From Ananas comosus (lineage: Eukaryota > Streptophyta > Magnoliopsida > Poales > Bromeliaceae): 64,000 bases of DNA. Position numbers and translations under genes: made by a program. Below, in pieces: positions 41,775 through 54,175 of the stretch. How positions within the stretch are numbered: the first letter of the stretch is position 1; every line of letters starts with the position of its first letter. The DNA lies in the NCBI RefSeq assembly GCF_001540865.1, contig NC_033640.1, positions 4,895,681 to 4,959,680 of the forward strand, written 5' to 3'. Below the pieces are notes generated by a model. It had not been told where the DNA came from. It saw only the letters and a program-made list of their open reading frames with translations, and searched no databases.

Positions 41775-44248
41775 TGTCATGCCCCGGATTACTCGTTTTT
41801 TCAGGCACGCTAACAGACCCGCCGTATACATAGAAATTTTTCCTATATACGAAGCGATAGCTGTACTTGTACCTGTAATCATACAACACTGCAACCAGTA
41901 GTATAGAGCTGCTAAAAAGATAAACATATATAAAATAAAGGTTCACTATACATACATAGGATCCCGGTATACAAAATCACTCGCTCCAGCGAGATACAAC
42001 CATCAGTATGTATAAGAACCAAAACTACCACTACCTATAGCTGGTAAGCTCTAGATCAGTAACAACTGGGAAGGAGTCTAGCTCGCGACTCTCTTTTCAC
42101 GATCCGTATCCGTGACTGCAGCAGCCGAAGAAGAGGGCTCTGCAAAAGATCCACCACTGGGCGTGAGAACTACTGCAAAAAGAAGTAGAAGTAGTCCTCA
42201 GTGGGTACCGCTACCGACCTCAACGGCTCACCCACTAAGTCTACAGATGTATGCTCAAAGATAGTAAGAAAGCTGAAAAAACTCTACAGTTATATGCTAT
42301 TGTACTATCCCTATTCGACAATCTGTAGGTATGATAATGCACTGTATAACCCAAAACTCACTAGGGACTATGAACACACCCATCCTGCCTGTCGAAGCAA
42401 TACTAACTACCACCACGCTGGGTCGTCAGTGGAGAGCGTGTCCAACCAGGACAAACCGACAACAACGCAAAAGCACGAAGCCCGACTCCGGAGTGGCACT
42501 CGTGGGCGCTACCCAACCGAGGATCCAAGCGTATCTCTGCCGAGCTNGGTAGTCCAGCTTGTGCCGCCTAAGTGCCTGTGGTAGCCCAACATCCCTACTC
42601 TTGGAATGTGTCTGTCCCACTCGACCCCGTAGGCTTCTCAATACCGCACGAGCAAACATAAGTCACGTAGGCTAACTCCGGAGTGCCGGCTTGTAGGGAG
42701 CGACCCTCACAAGCATGTGCGAATGAGCACAAATGGCAAGTAAGCAAGGTCAAAGTCTCAAGTACTCTACTCTCATGCCTCTCACATGGCAAGGTCACTA
42801 GCATCCCAAGGATCTAGTCCAAAGTCTCAAAGTGACGCTCCAACGCACACACTTGCTTAGTGCCTCTTTATGACACTTAAGCATCACAACTAATCATGCC
42901 CAATTCATGTTCCATATTCCAATTAAAACAATACTAGCTAGGTTCACTTTAGTCCGGGCCTAATGCCTCTTTATGACATTGGCTCAATCTCTCAAATAGT
43001 CTAAGTCCTCAAGCCTCTCTAGGTCTTCCAAAAATCCCTAATGTCACAGGTGGCAAATAAGCTAAATGCATGAAAGCAAGGTCCAATTTTAAGCATTCTA
43101 AAATTCACAATAAATACATATAATAAGAATATGCATGCTTTCTCAATTAATGATACTTAATTCATCACAAATGAGAATTTCTCATTGTGTGGCTAGGTCA
43201 AACCCACCGAACCGTCGCGTAGGGCCTCATTTCGTCGAACGAAGTTGTCCACGAGTCTCAAAATACCCTAAAAGTATTGAGCGAAGAGATACACGGGCAT
43301 TACGATCAACTACAAGATCAAATATTAACCAACAAGACAAAAGGGCTAAAACTCACCTCAAGAGAAGAAATCTCTTCCAAAGCTCCAAAAGAGAGTTAGA
43401 ACCCTTCCAATCCAAGCCCAAGGAAGGTTCTAAACCAACTAATTTAGCCCCAAAAGCCCTAAATCAAAAATGCCCAAAATCAACCCTACAATTCCATTCT
43501 AGGGTTCCATCTACTAAAAACCTTCAAACCAAAGTCTAGAGGAAGAAAAAGAGCAACAAACCTCCTTAGAAGCTCCAATCCAAGCTCCGAGGGTGAAGAT
43601 CTCCTCTTTGACAAGCTCCAAGTTCAACCTCCAAGCACCAAAGAAGAAGAGAGGGTGGGGAAGATGCTCCAAGTCCACTAGTAGCTCTCAAACTTCTTCT
43701 TCTTCCTTCCTTCTCCTTCTCCTTCTTCTTCTTCTTCTCTATCAAGGGTGTAGAGAGAGTTGAGAGAAGAGAAATGAAGAGAGGAGAGAGTGGATGGGTC
43801 ATATAGACCCTCTATTGTAACAAAATCCAGCTAGGTCCCCCAAAAATCCAAAATTACAACAGCCCAGTCTGGGCAGTTTTCACCCAGAGGGATCGGTCTC
43901 TCCCCAACAGGGACCGGTCTCTCGCTGCGAACCCGGAAAACCAACGTTTGGGAACCGGTCTCTCCCTGCGCGGGACCGGTCTCTCACTGCGAAGATGAGC
44001 TCGGGGACCGGTCTCGCCCGCCAGGGACCGGTTGCCTCAGGGCTGCCGCAACACTGCTCACTGGGGGACCGGTCTCTCCTTCCAGGGACCGGTCCCCGAG
44101 AGTAAAAACTCTCAGAACTTGTCCAGAATTCCAGTTTTCGAACTTTTTAGGTCGGAAAACATTCTACAACCCTCTACCAAGTGTGGAAAAGCTCGAAATA
44201 CATCCAAACACTCGAACCTCGCAATTTGCAGAGGTCCAGTGTGTTACA
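41775..44248 (-). mobile_element. LTR (minus orientation), 2.5 kb
   Basis: It begins TGTCATGCCCCGG and ends GTGTTACA. It carries the shared LTR blocks: gggcgtgagaact near 42160, cactccgg-type cores at 42487 and 42678, and at 43893-44096 a series of ACCGGT palindromes with GGG flanks. The 5-bp flanks differ (atgat versus aggta), so it may be a recombinant rather than a simple solo LTR. There is an ambiguous base at 42547. Confidence 0.75.
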
Positions 44249-44332
44249 AGGTAGGTACTTAAGAATTCAGCTAGGCTATTTGGGATTCCATGAAGAATAT
44301 AGGGAAAATAAATATACCTTGCTCACAGTCTC
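44249..44332. repeat. gaattcagctagg repeat fragment between two LTRs
   Basis: Nearly identical to 34445-34528, including tccatgaagaatatagggaa and ttgctcacagtctc. The next LTR is inserted exactly in the cacagtctc word. Confidence 0.85.
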
Positions 44333-46580
44333 TGTCACGCCCCGTGCCCCGCCTATTTGGTCGGGTTCGGGTACGCCGACAGACCGCCGAACGGACAGAG
44401 CTTCCCCTGTACGTCCTAGGCGTCGCAATCAATACAATTACAAAAGGTTCCAAACAGGAACAATATCCAACCAAAGATTGCATAAGGAAGTATCAAAAAT
44501 ATAAAACATCTAGCTATTACAAGCATTCACATACATGCTTTTACATCTCGNTACTTATTACAAGTTTGATACATTTGGTTCCTTTCATCTCTATACCCCT
44601 AAGCTATGCCGACGAGGTACTGCTATCTCTGGTCTCTGGGGTAGGGCGCTATCTACGGAGCTACGCCCTTGCCTCGCGTCGCCGCGGCGCTCACGTGCAG
44701 ACCTGTAATACCCCAAAACAACTTGGGGTGAGAACCAACTCCATGATTCCCAGTGGGTACGGCCACCGAAGGGAAAAGCTCGACGAACAGGTCCAAAGGA
44801 GGCAAACAGCAGGTTAGTTCAATAAACAGATAGATATAATATCAAGATTATGCACTATCAACACCATGCTTACAAATGTAATAATGCAATGCTAAATGCA
44901 ACAATGCAGAATGCAACTATCATAAGTAGATCTGCTGATCCTACTTCTATCTCACTATCAAGCTCATATCCAACTAGCTTCTAAGGCTTCTATTACCTTA
45001 GATCCACTTCATCTATCACTGGCCCTTAAGGTTCCAACTACCTTATTCAAGCTAGCCACCCGACTCTGCCCCGAGTCAATCAACTGCGGAGTACCGCACT
45101 CTGTCCAGCTTGAGGTGAAGGAACCCTCACATACACCTCAGCAATCCTCTAACATTTACTATGTCTAATTATGGTATGAATGCAAATCCACTTATACTAT
45201 TCATGTCATCACCCAATCCACTAGGCTAACCTGCCTAAGATCTCAAATCACATAGGTGAAGAGCTACCCCGCTCTGATCTCACCCGTCTCACAATTCAGG
45301 TGTCCTAAATGAAGAGCTACCCCGCCCTTCGCCTGACTCAAATCCCAAATCTCATAGGTATTCACACCCAGTTCTAGTAGGTGAAGAGCTACCCCGCTCT
45401 TCGCCTCGGTTAATATCTCAAATCTCAAATGTAAAGAGCTACCCCGCTCTAATCTCACAGGTAAAGAGCTACCCCGCTCAAATCTCACAAGTGAAGAGCT
45501 ACCCCGCCCTTCGCCCAACTCACTTCTAGTCCAATGGGTGAGGAGCTACCCCGCTCGTATCCCACCCAGTGAGCTACCCGGCTCGTAAGCTACCTAGCTC
45601 GTGTGACAACTCCGGCAATGGGTGAGGAGCTACCCGCTCGTATCCTACCCGGTGAGCTACCCCGCTCGTGAGCTACCCAGCTCATGTGAGAACTCCGGAG
45701 TGCACTGCTTGTGTGGAGCGACCACCTCAAGCTTAAATAGACTGTGTGAGTATGATCCAATCCTCGCCACTAAGGATACCCTGTCAACTAGGGTTAACAA
45801 ATACTCAGAATTCCACCTATCCCTAGGTCCATGTCAAGTGTCTCAATTACACTAATTCTCATGCAATGCGTCATCACTAGGAAAAACTCACCCATCCCTA
45901 TGTTCATTGCATCAATGTGTCTCTTTACACTACATTCAAATGCCACTCTTAACAACACGGGAAATCCTCTATCCCTATGTTCATATCATAGTGTTGATAC
46001 TACACTTGTATTTCATATGCCACTCACCTAGATCTAACTGACTGTAGTTTCATTCTCAACTTTCCTAGGTTCACGACACTAGGTTTGCCACTCGATCTAT
46101 CCTAGGTTCATAACACTAGGTTTAGATGCCACATGCCTATGCATAATCTAGCAATAGGATAACATTCATTTCTATGCTCTAGCATGTTCTAGTACATGTC
46201 AACATGCATATACATCTAGTATACATCTTCATAATGTTAATATGCCATTATCATCTAGTATGTATTTCTCAATGCATCTATATGCAATTATCCACTAGCA
46301 TACATATTCCAACGCATCGTTATGCTATTATCAACTAGTATGATCAAGTATCGTGGATTATGATTCACATGATGCTATCATGCATACGATTCCATCTAGC
46401 ATAATCACAATGCCATTGTACCTACACATATGCATCAACGAGAACTCATGGTCCACTTTGACATGTAGGCGATCTAGTCGCTTCGGTAAGCACAACCCAT
46501 CTGTTATCGCGTTCCGATTGCTCGTAGCCACTTGCAATCGGCCTCCCGCGGCACCCGCCGCCCGGTTCGGCTCGAACTGG
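44333..46580 (-). mobile_element. LTR (minus orientation), incomplete
   Basis: It starts TGTCACGCCCCGTG after gtctc and has the characteristic cccagtgggtac block at 44749 and aactccggagtgca at 45689. It includes the gagctaccccgctc minisatellite. A plus-oriented LTR start lies at 46581, so its own start is missing. Confidence 0.7.
45250..45680. repeat. gagctaccccgctc minisatellite in an LTR
   Basis: About ten or more copies of the 14-mer GAGCTACCCCGCTC or close variants occur, spaced irregularly by LTR-derived spacers such as tctcacaggtgaa. Each unit is itself an inverted repeat (GAGC...GCTC). Confidence 0.9.
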
Positions 46581-46671
46581 CTGTAGCACACTGGACCTTT
46601 GCAAACTGCGAGGTTCGAGTGTTCGATTTGTATTCCGCACTTTTCCACACTTGGTGGAGGGCCGTCGATGG
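46581..46671 (+). mobile_element. LTR start fragment (plus orientation)
   Basis: TGTAGCACACTGGACC and tgcgaggttcgagtgtt match the minus-strand LTR starts at 44248 and 55470 in reverse. It breaks off at an ambiguous base (46672), which may be a join artefact. Confidence 0.65.
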
Positions 46672-46841
46672 NAATCGCGAAGGAAAATATCAGAGAACAT
46701 CTCTCGGAAAGTGGAATTTCATAATAAAAATGTCTACCATACAAATGGTCAAGGCCAACTTTATAGAGTTTCTACTAACAACTCAAACAATAACGTTCTT
46801 ATCAAAAAGAAATAATATTCAGGTAAATCTAAAAAATCTAA

Positions 46842-47400
46842 GGGCTTTTTTTGCAAATAGCCCCCTAAGAAATTATTATTTTAAAAATAGCCCTATCAAA
46901 ATTGAAATTGCAAAAATGGCCCTGGCCCTGCCATGCAGGTGCTACATCAGCGCCACGCGGGCAGGGCTGGGGCCAGGGTGTTAAGTTGAACACGGTGAAC
47001 CATTCACCGTGTTCAAACACGGTGAATGGAACACGGTGAATGGTTCACCGTGTCTAAACACAGTGAACAGTTCACCGTGTCCAATGTATTATTCGTCAGG
47101 TCCAAGCCAGAGGGAGAGCCCGTGTCCATAATACATTAAAGACGGTGAACCATTCACCGTGTTCAAACACGGTGAATGGTTCACCGTGTCTAAACACGGT
47201 GAACTGTTCACCGTCTCTAAACACGGTGAATGGTTCACCGTGTCCAATGTATTATATATACATCACTTGGCCTTGCGTCCAAGCCAGAGGGAGAGAGCCC
47301 GTCTGTATAATACATGAAAGAGGGGGGAACCAATCACCGTGTCTTTAACACGGTGAATGGTTCACCGTGTCTAAACATGGTGTTCACCGTGTTCAATAGC
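46842..47400. mobile_element. Terminal region of a plant-mobile-domain MULE with a hairpin array
   Basis: It begins with gggctttttttgcaaatagcccc, a TIR-like sequence of Mutator-type elements. From 46986 to 47390 there follow palindromes built on CACGGTGAA...TTCACCGTG. The first (46986-47016) has perfect 14-bp arms and a 3-nt loop. Two blocks of about 170 bp (46988-47150, 47151-47335) repeat the whole arrangement with the shared ccaagccagagggagag. The matching TIR on the other side was not found. Confidence 0.55.
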
Positions 47401-47655
47401 ACTACCAGCACTTAGCCATTTTTCTTAGCGCAAAAAACCAGATCAACAGTACAATACAACATCACAACGAGATCATCACAACAGTACAATACACCATCAC
47501 AACGCAACAACAAATTCAATGCAACAATATAAGTAATTCAGCATTAACAATACAACAACAAATCCGACAGAATATCAATAAAGCATCAATACCAGATAAT
47601 CACAACAGAATATTAAAAATTAAAACAAGTTTTTCAATAATATAGAAATATAGTA

Positions 47656-48680
47656 TCATGTTCTCCTCCTACTCCCTCGACCACGTCGCCTACCACGTCC
47701 GCGACCACGATCAACACCATGCTCATCAAAAGGCTCTAAGATCTCCAACTGGTCGAGATACTCGATAGCAGCACCCTCAATAACCGGCTGAGTGTCCTGC
47801 GTCTCGATCACCCATCCGATCTCGTGCTCAATCATAGCAGGTGTCGGTAGTATGTCTGGCCGTGGAGGAGCTAAAGAGGAGGGTTGATCTGTATGAAGAT
47901 ACCGCATTTGTCGTCGGCGCCTATGATAAACAATATCAACTGGCCGAGGTGAATCCTCTGGTACTGGTGCTGGTGCCGTGTCCATAACGTAAGGTGGCTC
48001 CTCTATCGGTGATGATGGCCTCGGTGGACTATATACTGGTGCATGGCCGGACGTCGATGGTCCACCATAGTCTGCTGGTCGTGGAGGTACAGTGTGTGGA
48101 AGCATAGATAAAGTCTCCAAAACTGCTTCCATCTGATCCGCAACTTGTAATAGGGCATCTAATACTCCACCTCCTGGAATATCTGGCAGGACACGTTTGA
48201 TCGTATAATGTGATCTCTGCACGATATCGACCTGAAATAAAAACACCATCATAAAGATTATATGAAACTTTCTTGTATATATAAAAAGATATTATATATT
48301 AAAATCATACCAATACTCTCTCGACGTGACCACGTGGCTGATACGCGAGGGGTGGCCTCTGTACTGGCGTAGTATCCACCTCCTGGTGATTGTCCAATAC
48401 TACTGCATATAAACAGTGGTAGCTCGTATAGGATCTGGATCTACCTCAAGGTCGACCTCTGCTATATCCACCAATCTATCATTCCAACGCTCAATATATA
48501 AAGCGTGGTATGCCGCCCAATCCTCATCTGCTCTACCTCGTGAATTGATGCAAAGTATGGCAAGCACTGCTTCAGGTATATGCTGTAATAGACCAAACTA
48601 TCGAAGCACACGATCCGGATGATGCAGCTCAATAATGTGGAAGGAGACTAAGGTGGTCCTCGATCGCCAAACCTGGGACC
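47656..48680 (-). pseudogene. Plant mobile domain (PMD/MAIN-like) gene, 3' part
   Basis: On the minus strand, exon 48311-48680 reads HPDRVLRQFGLLQHIPEAV-like and DEDWAAYHALYIERWNDR, the C-terminal part of the plant mobile domain found in MAIN-like proteins and Mutator-type transposons. A TAG and a frame change occur near 48410. A clean 79-bp intron (48232-48310, GT...AG) is followed by a last exon to 47656, which is Pro-rich (PPRPSSPIEEPP) and ends in an RGRGRGRRRGRG tail. The N-terminal half is absent, cut at the hAT element. PMD proteins act in silencing and transposition; this copy is non-functional. Confidence 0.65.
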
Positions 48681-49108
48681 CCGCTAGACAGAAAGGTGGG
48701 AGCGTCTCTAACACTGTGTTGGTATAAGGCAAGGTTTAAAGTGCCGTGGCACGGGGGCGTGCCGGCACGGCCCTGGCACGGTACGGCACGGGCACACTTG
48801 CGTGCCGACACGTGGCACGCTTGCGTGCCGACAGATACGCACCACCTCCTACTAGCACGCTTTGGCACGGATTTTTTTCAGTTTTTTTGATTCCAATAAA
48901 CTCTTATAATGTTATTTTGAAAGATTTAAATAAATAATTATTTATATTTGCTATATATACCTTATTATACTCATCAATTAACATGCATGTAAGCTTTTTG
49001 TAAGTAAAATACAATTATACCTGATGTAGAATAAAAATTAAAATACAATAATAAAATTCACAAGTATAATAATTATTTAAATTTACATCTTTACATAGAG
49101 ATGACTGC

Positions 49109-52100
49109 TTAATTCCATATAGATTGTTGCGCTTGATCATATGGCATACTGTAAGTTGCAGATATAAGATTTATATGACAATGTTGATATAAGTATTGCT
49201 GGTATTGTGTGAAAGTAATATATTCCCGATATACGTCATTGTATTGTCGGAGATAACTTGCATATGCAACTGGATCGTGGATATAATGGACAACAGTCAT
49301 CTGTGGCATATAAACTGAAGCATCATAAGGATATGGATTGTATGGAAAAGAAGAACCATAATGTGGATATGCATGAGTGGATGTAGATTCGCCGTATGAG
49401 CTTTCACTATGTCCAGGGATGGATTGGGATTCACTCTGAGTGCCATAAATTGATGAATCATAATCAAATATCTCTCCATATAGACCATGTCGATATGAGG
49501 GATGCGATGATATTGAAGTACTATCAAACTGTGTTTGCAAAGTATCATTCCTTCGTGGAGGTCTAGTTGATATTGCCTCCAAACCTTCTCTCATTTCCCT
49601 ATAATCTTGTTGTGAGGACCTCCTATCTTTTCGACGGTCATATACCACTCTGGATGTTTGACGTGGTCGAGACCCATGATCAGCATCTTGAGTAGCATGT
49701 GTGAAGTTTTGCTCTTCAGTAAATATAAGGCCACCACCACCTCTACTCTCCTGTTGTGTTGGTGGAATGAAGTCGCCACCATCCTCACTGCTATTAGTGG
49801 TATCATCATCATCACTACATTCATCTTTAGACTGTGGTAATTCAGAATCTGCTGGTGTCGATGTATCACTAGCATCATCTTGTGGGAGTGCATCAGCTGT
49901 ATCTAATGGATCCATCGATGTCATGCTTTTTTTACTCTTACCACTTCGGACTGTCGTTGAAGGCCTTTTTGCAGTATAAGACGTTTTCTCCTTTCCAGAT
50001 TGACTCTGAGTACGACGTGAACGACCATATCTAGATCCTTGCATAAGACGTTCGAATTCTGCATCAGAGTCATGTGCAGGATTTTGGGATTCTTCGTCCA
50101 AAGCCGCTTGTTCTTGCACATTACCTTGAGAGCTTCCTATGTTCTCGTCAGCCTATCTTCCAGCATCACTAATTCCTGCTTCATCAGCAATTATTTTGAA
50201 TGGTCATGGTGGATCTCCAGGCTCATTGAGTAATAGGTCCTCTTGATTGTCTCTATCTTGTAGCCAATCAAGTATGGGGTCTGATTCATCATTGATAAAA
50301 CTTGCATCCAAGGGATCATAATTTTTTAATTCCTTTTCCTTATCATACCCCTCATGCATGCATCTTAAACGGAGCCTCATATTATAGTGGACATAAACTA
50401 GCTTCTCTAATCGAGCGTACGCTAATCGGTTACGCACTTTGGATTGTATGAGTGCGAACGTGCTTCAGTTGCGTTCACATCCACTAGACGTTGTTGTTTG
50501 AGATAAGACACGCACGACAATCTTTTTTAAATACTTTGCTGATCCACCATATTGTAGCCACCACTCAGCTGTACAATTAAAAGTTAAAAAATATCAAATA
50601 AGATTTATCATCAGCTGTAAACTGTCCAAATTATGGAGTTACTTACTAGGATCGGTATTATGTCTTCCGTTAATTGCACCCACTTCACCAAAAGTTCTAG
50701 AGGATTCACGAAATATTTTTCCCTTTATTATGATAGAATAATAATCAGAAATCAGCATATTAACATCTAGCAAATTAGTAATACATTGAAAAAATATTAT
50801 ACCTCACTTATGGCAAGAGCAGCATGTGTTGGATCCCTCTCCAATCTATTGATAACGTTTCGTAATGCCTTCAACAGTTCATCATCAAATCCAAGATTAT
50901 AACGATGATGGTACGACGGATTAAAATAATAATCTATCATTAAGAAAGAAATCACTCCATTAATAATACAAGGCTACTAATGAACAATCAATAATAAATA
51001 GTTTTGTTATAATTTATAACTTACCTGCTAGGTGTAGATCCCGGCTCATCTGAACGTCCCAACGTCTGTCAATAACTTTTACAAAAGATTGACACCGTGG
51101 CGAATTAATTTTTTTAATATTATCTTTAGCCATTCTCAGTTTATAATAGACGTGTCCCATTTGAGGTATTTTTTCCTGATCCACTAAACGGAGAACCACA
51201 TATAAAGGCTCCACAATATCAACAATCTCTTTCACATAATCCCAAAACTTGGCAGACAGAATTATTTGCTCAATCGATTTTCCATCAGCCGTGGAGGCAT
51301 AACGAGATGTATGCCAATCATCTGATGCAAACATGGACTTTAATCCATTTTTATTTTGAAGGATACTGTTTAGAGCAATAAAATTTAAGGCAAATCGTGT
51401 GATACCAGGACGTACTAGTTCTCGTCCTGTGAATTTCACCATTAAAGAATGGTCCCAAAGATGATTATACAAATAATTAGATACACGATGTGCAGTATCT
51501 ACAGTTTTTTAACCCGATTTATGTCACCGAAGTCAGCCATCATTAGATTGATGCAATGTGCTGCACAAGGAGTCCAAAATAAATGCGGATGCCTTTGCAT
51601 TAATAGTTTGCCAGCTTTTTTGAAGTTTGCACCATTGTCTGATACAACTTGTACCACACATTTCTCACCAATCTCACCTAAAACTTGTTCCAATAATGCA
51701 TATATATAATCAGCATCTTCAAATCGACCGGTCGCATCGATTGATTTGTGGAAAACCACCCTGCCATTACAATAGATCAAAAAACTTATAATGCTCATTT
51801 TTGTCGGTCCTGTCCAACTATCACACATCAAGGTAACACCATACATCTCCCATTGTTGTTTGAAGGTTTTTACCCATGCATGAATATCATTGACCTCCGC
51901 GTCAAGATATTTGCCAGAAATCTCATACGGCGTTGGGGGTTCAACTCCTGGACCCTCCTTTTGTATGGTAGCGATCATTGATCTATAATATGGAGTACTT
52001 GCTGCATTGGAAGGAATATGACTGAAGTGAAAAAATTTTGCTATTGCTCGACCAATTTTGCCTTTTTTATCTTTTTTTAGCATACTATCTATGCGCTGCT

Positions 52101-52689
52101 GTTGAGCATCTGGGTCAGGAAATGCCATTGGGTCTATATCTATAATATTTGGATGTCTTCCACTTTTTCCTTTTGGTCCTTTTTTAAATCTATCGAACAT
52201 GCGGCTAACAGAACCACTTCGAGCTAAACCAGATGATGCAGAGCCAGAGCCAGACCCACCACCAGCATCAAACTGAGAGCGTCCAAATTGTGCTCTATGT
52301 CGTTGGACTTCATTTTGCTGCCATCTTTCTTGTGCAGATGCTTCCATCGCAGCTCTAATATCAGGATCTAATTCATCACCTAAACCTTCATATGGGTCAG
52401 TAGGGGGATATTCACCCGCTCGTTTATCTAGTTCATCTCGATCGTCCCTTGCTTTCTTTTTTGCTATTTTTGAAGATTCTAATTCAATTTTCATTGCATG
52501 TCTTATTTCCTGAGGGACTTTAGGGCATTTTGATACTTCAGAAAAACCTCCAGCGATATGTTTCTTTAGGCGAGTGACACCTCCGCCCATTCCGACCATA
52601 TTACAGTAATTGCACTTCCAATGAAATCTATTTCCATCAACCATTTGTCCATGTTGCCAACCATAATCTTCTGTTCTTTTAGGTGGCAT
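49109..52689 (-). pseudogene. hAT transposase gene with recognisable exons and three disabling lesions
   Basis: The start at 52689 (MPPKRTEDYGWQHGQ) opens exon 1. It carries a BED-type zinc finger (KCNYCNMVGMGG...RLKKHIAGG), then the hAT core (EMYGVTLMCDSWTG with the catalytic-type Asp, VVSDNGANFKKAGK, FWTPCAAHCINLM). A one-base shift in an A-run near 51507 breaks the frame; coding resumes (NHLWDHSLMVKFTG...FASDDW) to a donor at 51024. Exons 50803-50933 and 50647-50722 follow with GT-AG borders. The last exon (from 50568) has the hATC dimerisation domain, SSGCERN-stop-STFALIQSKVRNRLAYARLEKLVYVHYN, where the usual Trp is TGA (50465-50467). A second stop is at 50153-50155, before a long acidic, Ser/Tyr-rich tail to 49109. 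It cannot make full-length transposase. Confidence 0.85.
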
Positions 52690-53860
52690 TATGATCTATA
52701 ATTACTAAGATACAAACAACTCAAATAAAATCTATTTTATAAAAATTAAAAAAAAACGACATGATGAAAAAGAATCATATGTATCAAATTAGAAATTTTT
52801 TATTTTTATTTTTTATTTAAAAAAATTAAAACAGATAAAATTATAGAAAATTTTATTTTTTTATAATTTTTTTTAAAATCTATATATTGATTTGATTAGA
52901 AAGCATACAATGAGTAGAACAATCAAAATAGAACGGCAATTACATTCATAATTTTTTTTCTTTTTTATTCTTTTAAAAAATATTTGATCAAAATTCTAAG
53001 AAAATAAATTTTGAACAAATTCTGCGAAAATCTGTTAGTTAGAAACTTAGAATTGATTAACTTTTAAAATTCTTTTTATTTTTTTCTTTCTTTTTTTAAA
53101 ATTTTAATATTATAAAATATAATGTTAAAGAAATAGGTTTCTAAAAATTTTAATTTTTAAAAATTATTTTAAAATTATTTATATTATTTTTTTAAATTAT
53201 TGCATGTTATAATTTTTTAAAATATAAAGACTTTTTTTTTCTTTCTTTTGATCGTATTACTATATTTCTTTTATAAGATAAAAAAAAATAATTTTTAAAT
53301 TTAACTTATAAATTTTTATTCAAAATTTGTTTAAAAAAAACTTTATTATTAAATTTTTTAGAAGACTTATTAGATCATCAAAAAATAGTAATAAATTAAA
53401 TGACAAATTAATTAAATAAACTTAAGTATCAATTGATTAATTTAGGCTCTGATTTTTATCAATATTTTAAATCTTCTAACGCAAAAATAAAATTTTAAGA
53501 TTGATGTAACGCAAAGTTTGTTTACCTTGATTCGCCAAAAGTTTTGCGGTGTGAAAAAATTAGATAACATAATTTGTGAAAAGAAAATAGATGTTTGTGG
53601 TGGATTATATATGTCAATAAAAATTAACTCCTATATTTATAAATAAAACAATTAAATTATAATTTATTTGACTTACCTAATAAGCAAATCTGCAATATGC
53701 AACGTTTTTGCCTCCTTTTAATAAATTTTAGGAAGATATATCAGCACTGAGAAGAAAAAAAAGACAGAAAGTGAAGGAGAGAGAATAACCGAGAAAGGGA
53801 GAGAGAAGTTGCCTGAGAAAGAGATAGGGAAGTTGCTTGAGAAAGAGAGAGGGTCGTTGC
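52690..53860. other. AT-rich 5' region of the hAT element
   Basis: Extremely AT-rich, with no frames of note. It lies between the transposase start and the purine-rich repeats, so the transposase promoter should be here, but no clear TATA box stands out in this composition. Confidence 0.4.
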
Positions 53861-53870
53861 CTTAAGTAGA

Positions 53871-54175
53871 CGAGGGGGGAGGGGGAACATGACAAAAAAA
53901 AAAAAAAAAAAAAAAGAGAGGAAAAAGTATCAGAGGGGAACATGACGACATGGGGGAGGGAGAATATGACAAAAAGGAAAAAAAAATTGACAGTCAAACG
54001 AACCAATCAAATGCAAAAAGACCAAAAAAAAAAAAGGAAAGGAAAAAGTATTAGAGGGGAACATGACCACATGGGAGGAGGGGGAATATGACAAAAAAAA
54101 AAAAGCATTGACAGTCAAAAGAAACCATCAAATGCAAAAAGACAAAGAAAAAAAGAAATGAAAAAGCATGAGAAG
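53871..54175. repeat. Purine-rich tandem repeat, about 122-bp period
   Basis: gaggggaacatgac(g/c)acatggg recurs at 53933 and 54055, each followed by ggaatatgac, an A-tract and ttgacagtcaaa. A partial unit is at 53875. Confidence 0.85.

Noticed and set aside
46986..47390. Regularly spaced palindromes as a CRISPR array
   Set aside because: Palindromes are separated by near-identical sequence, not by unique spacers. Their place next to a TIR and a PMD gene points to a transposon structure.
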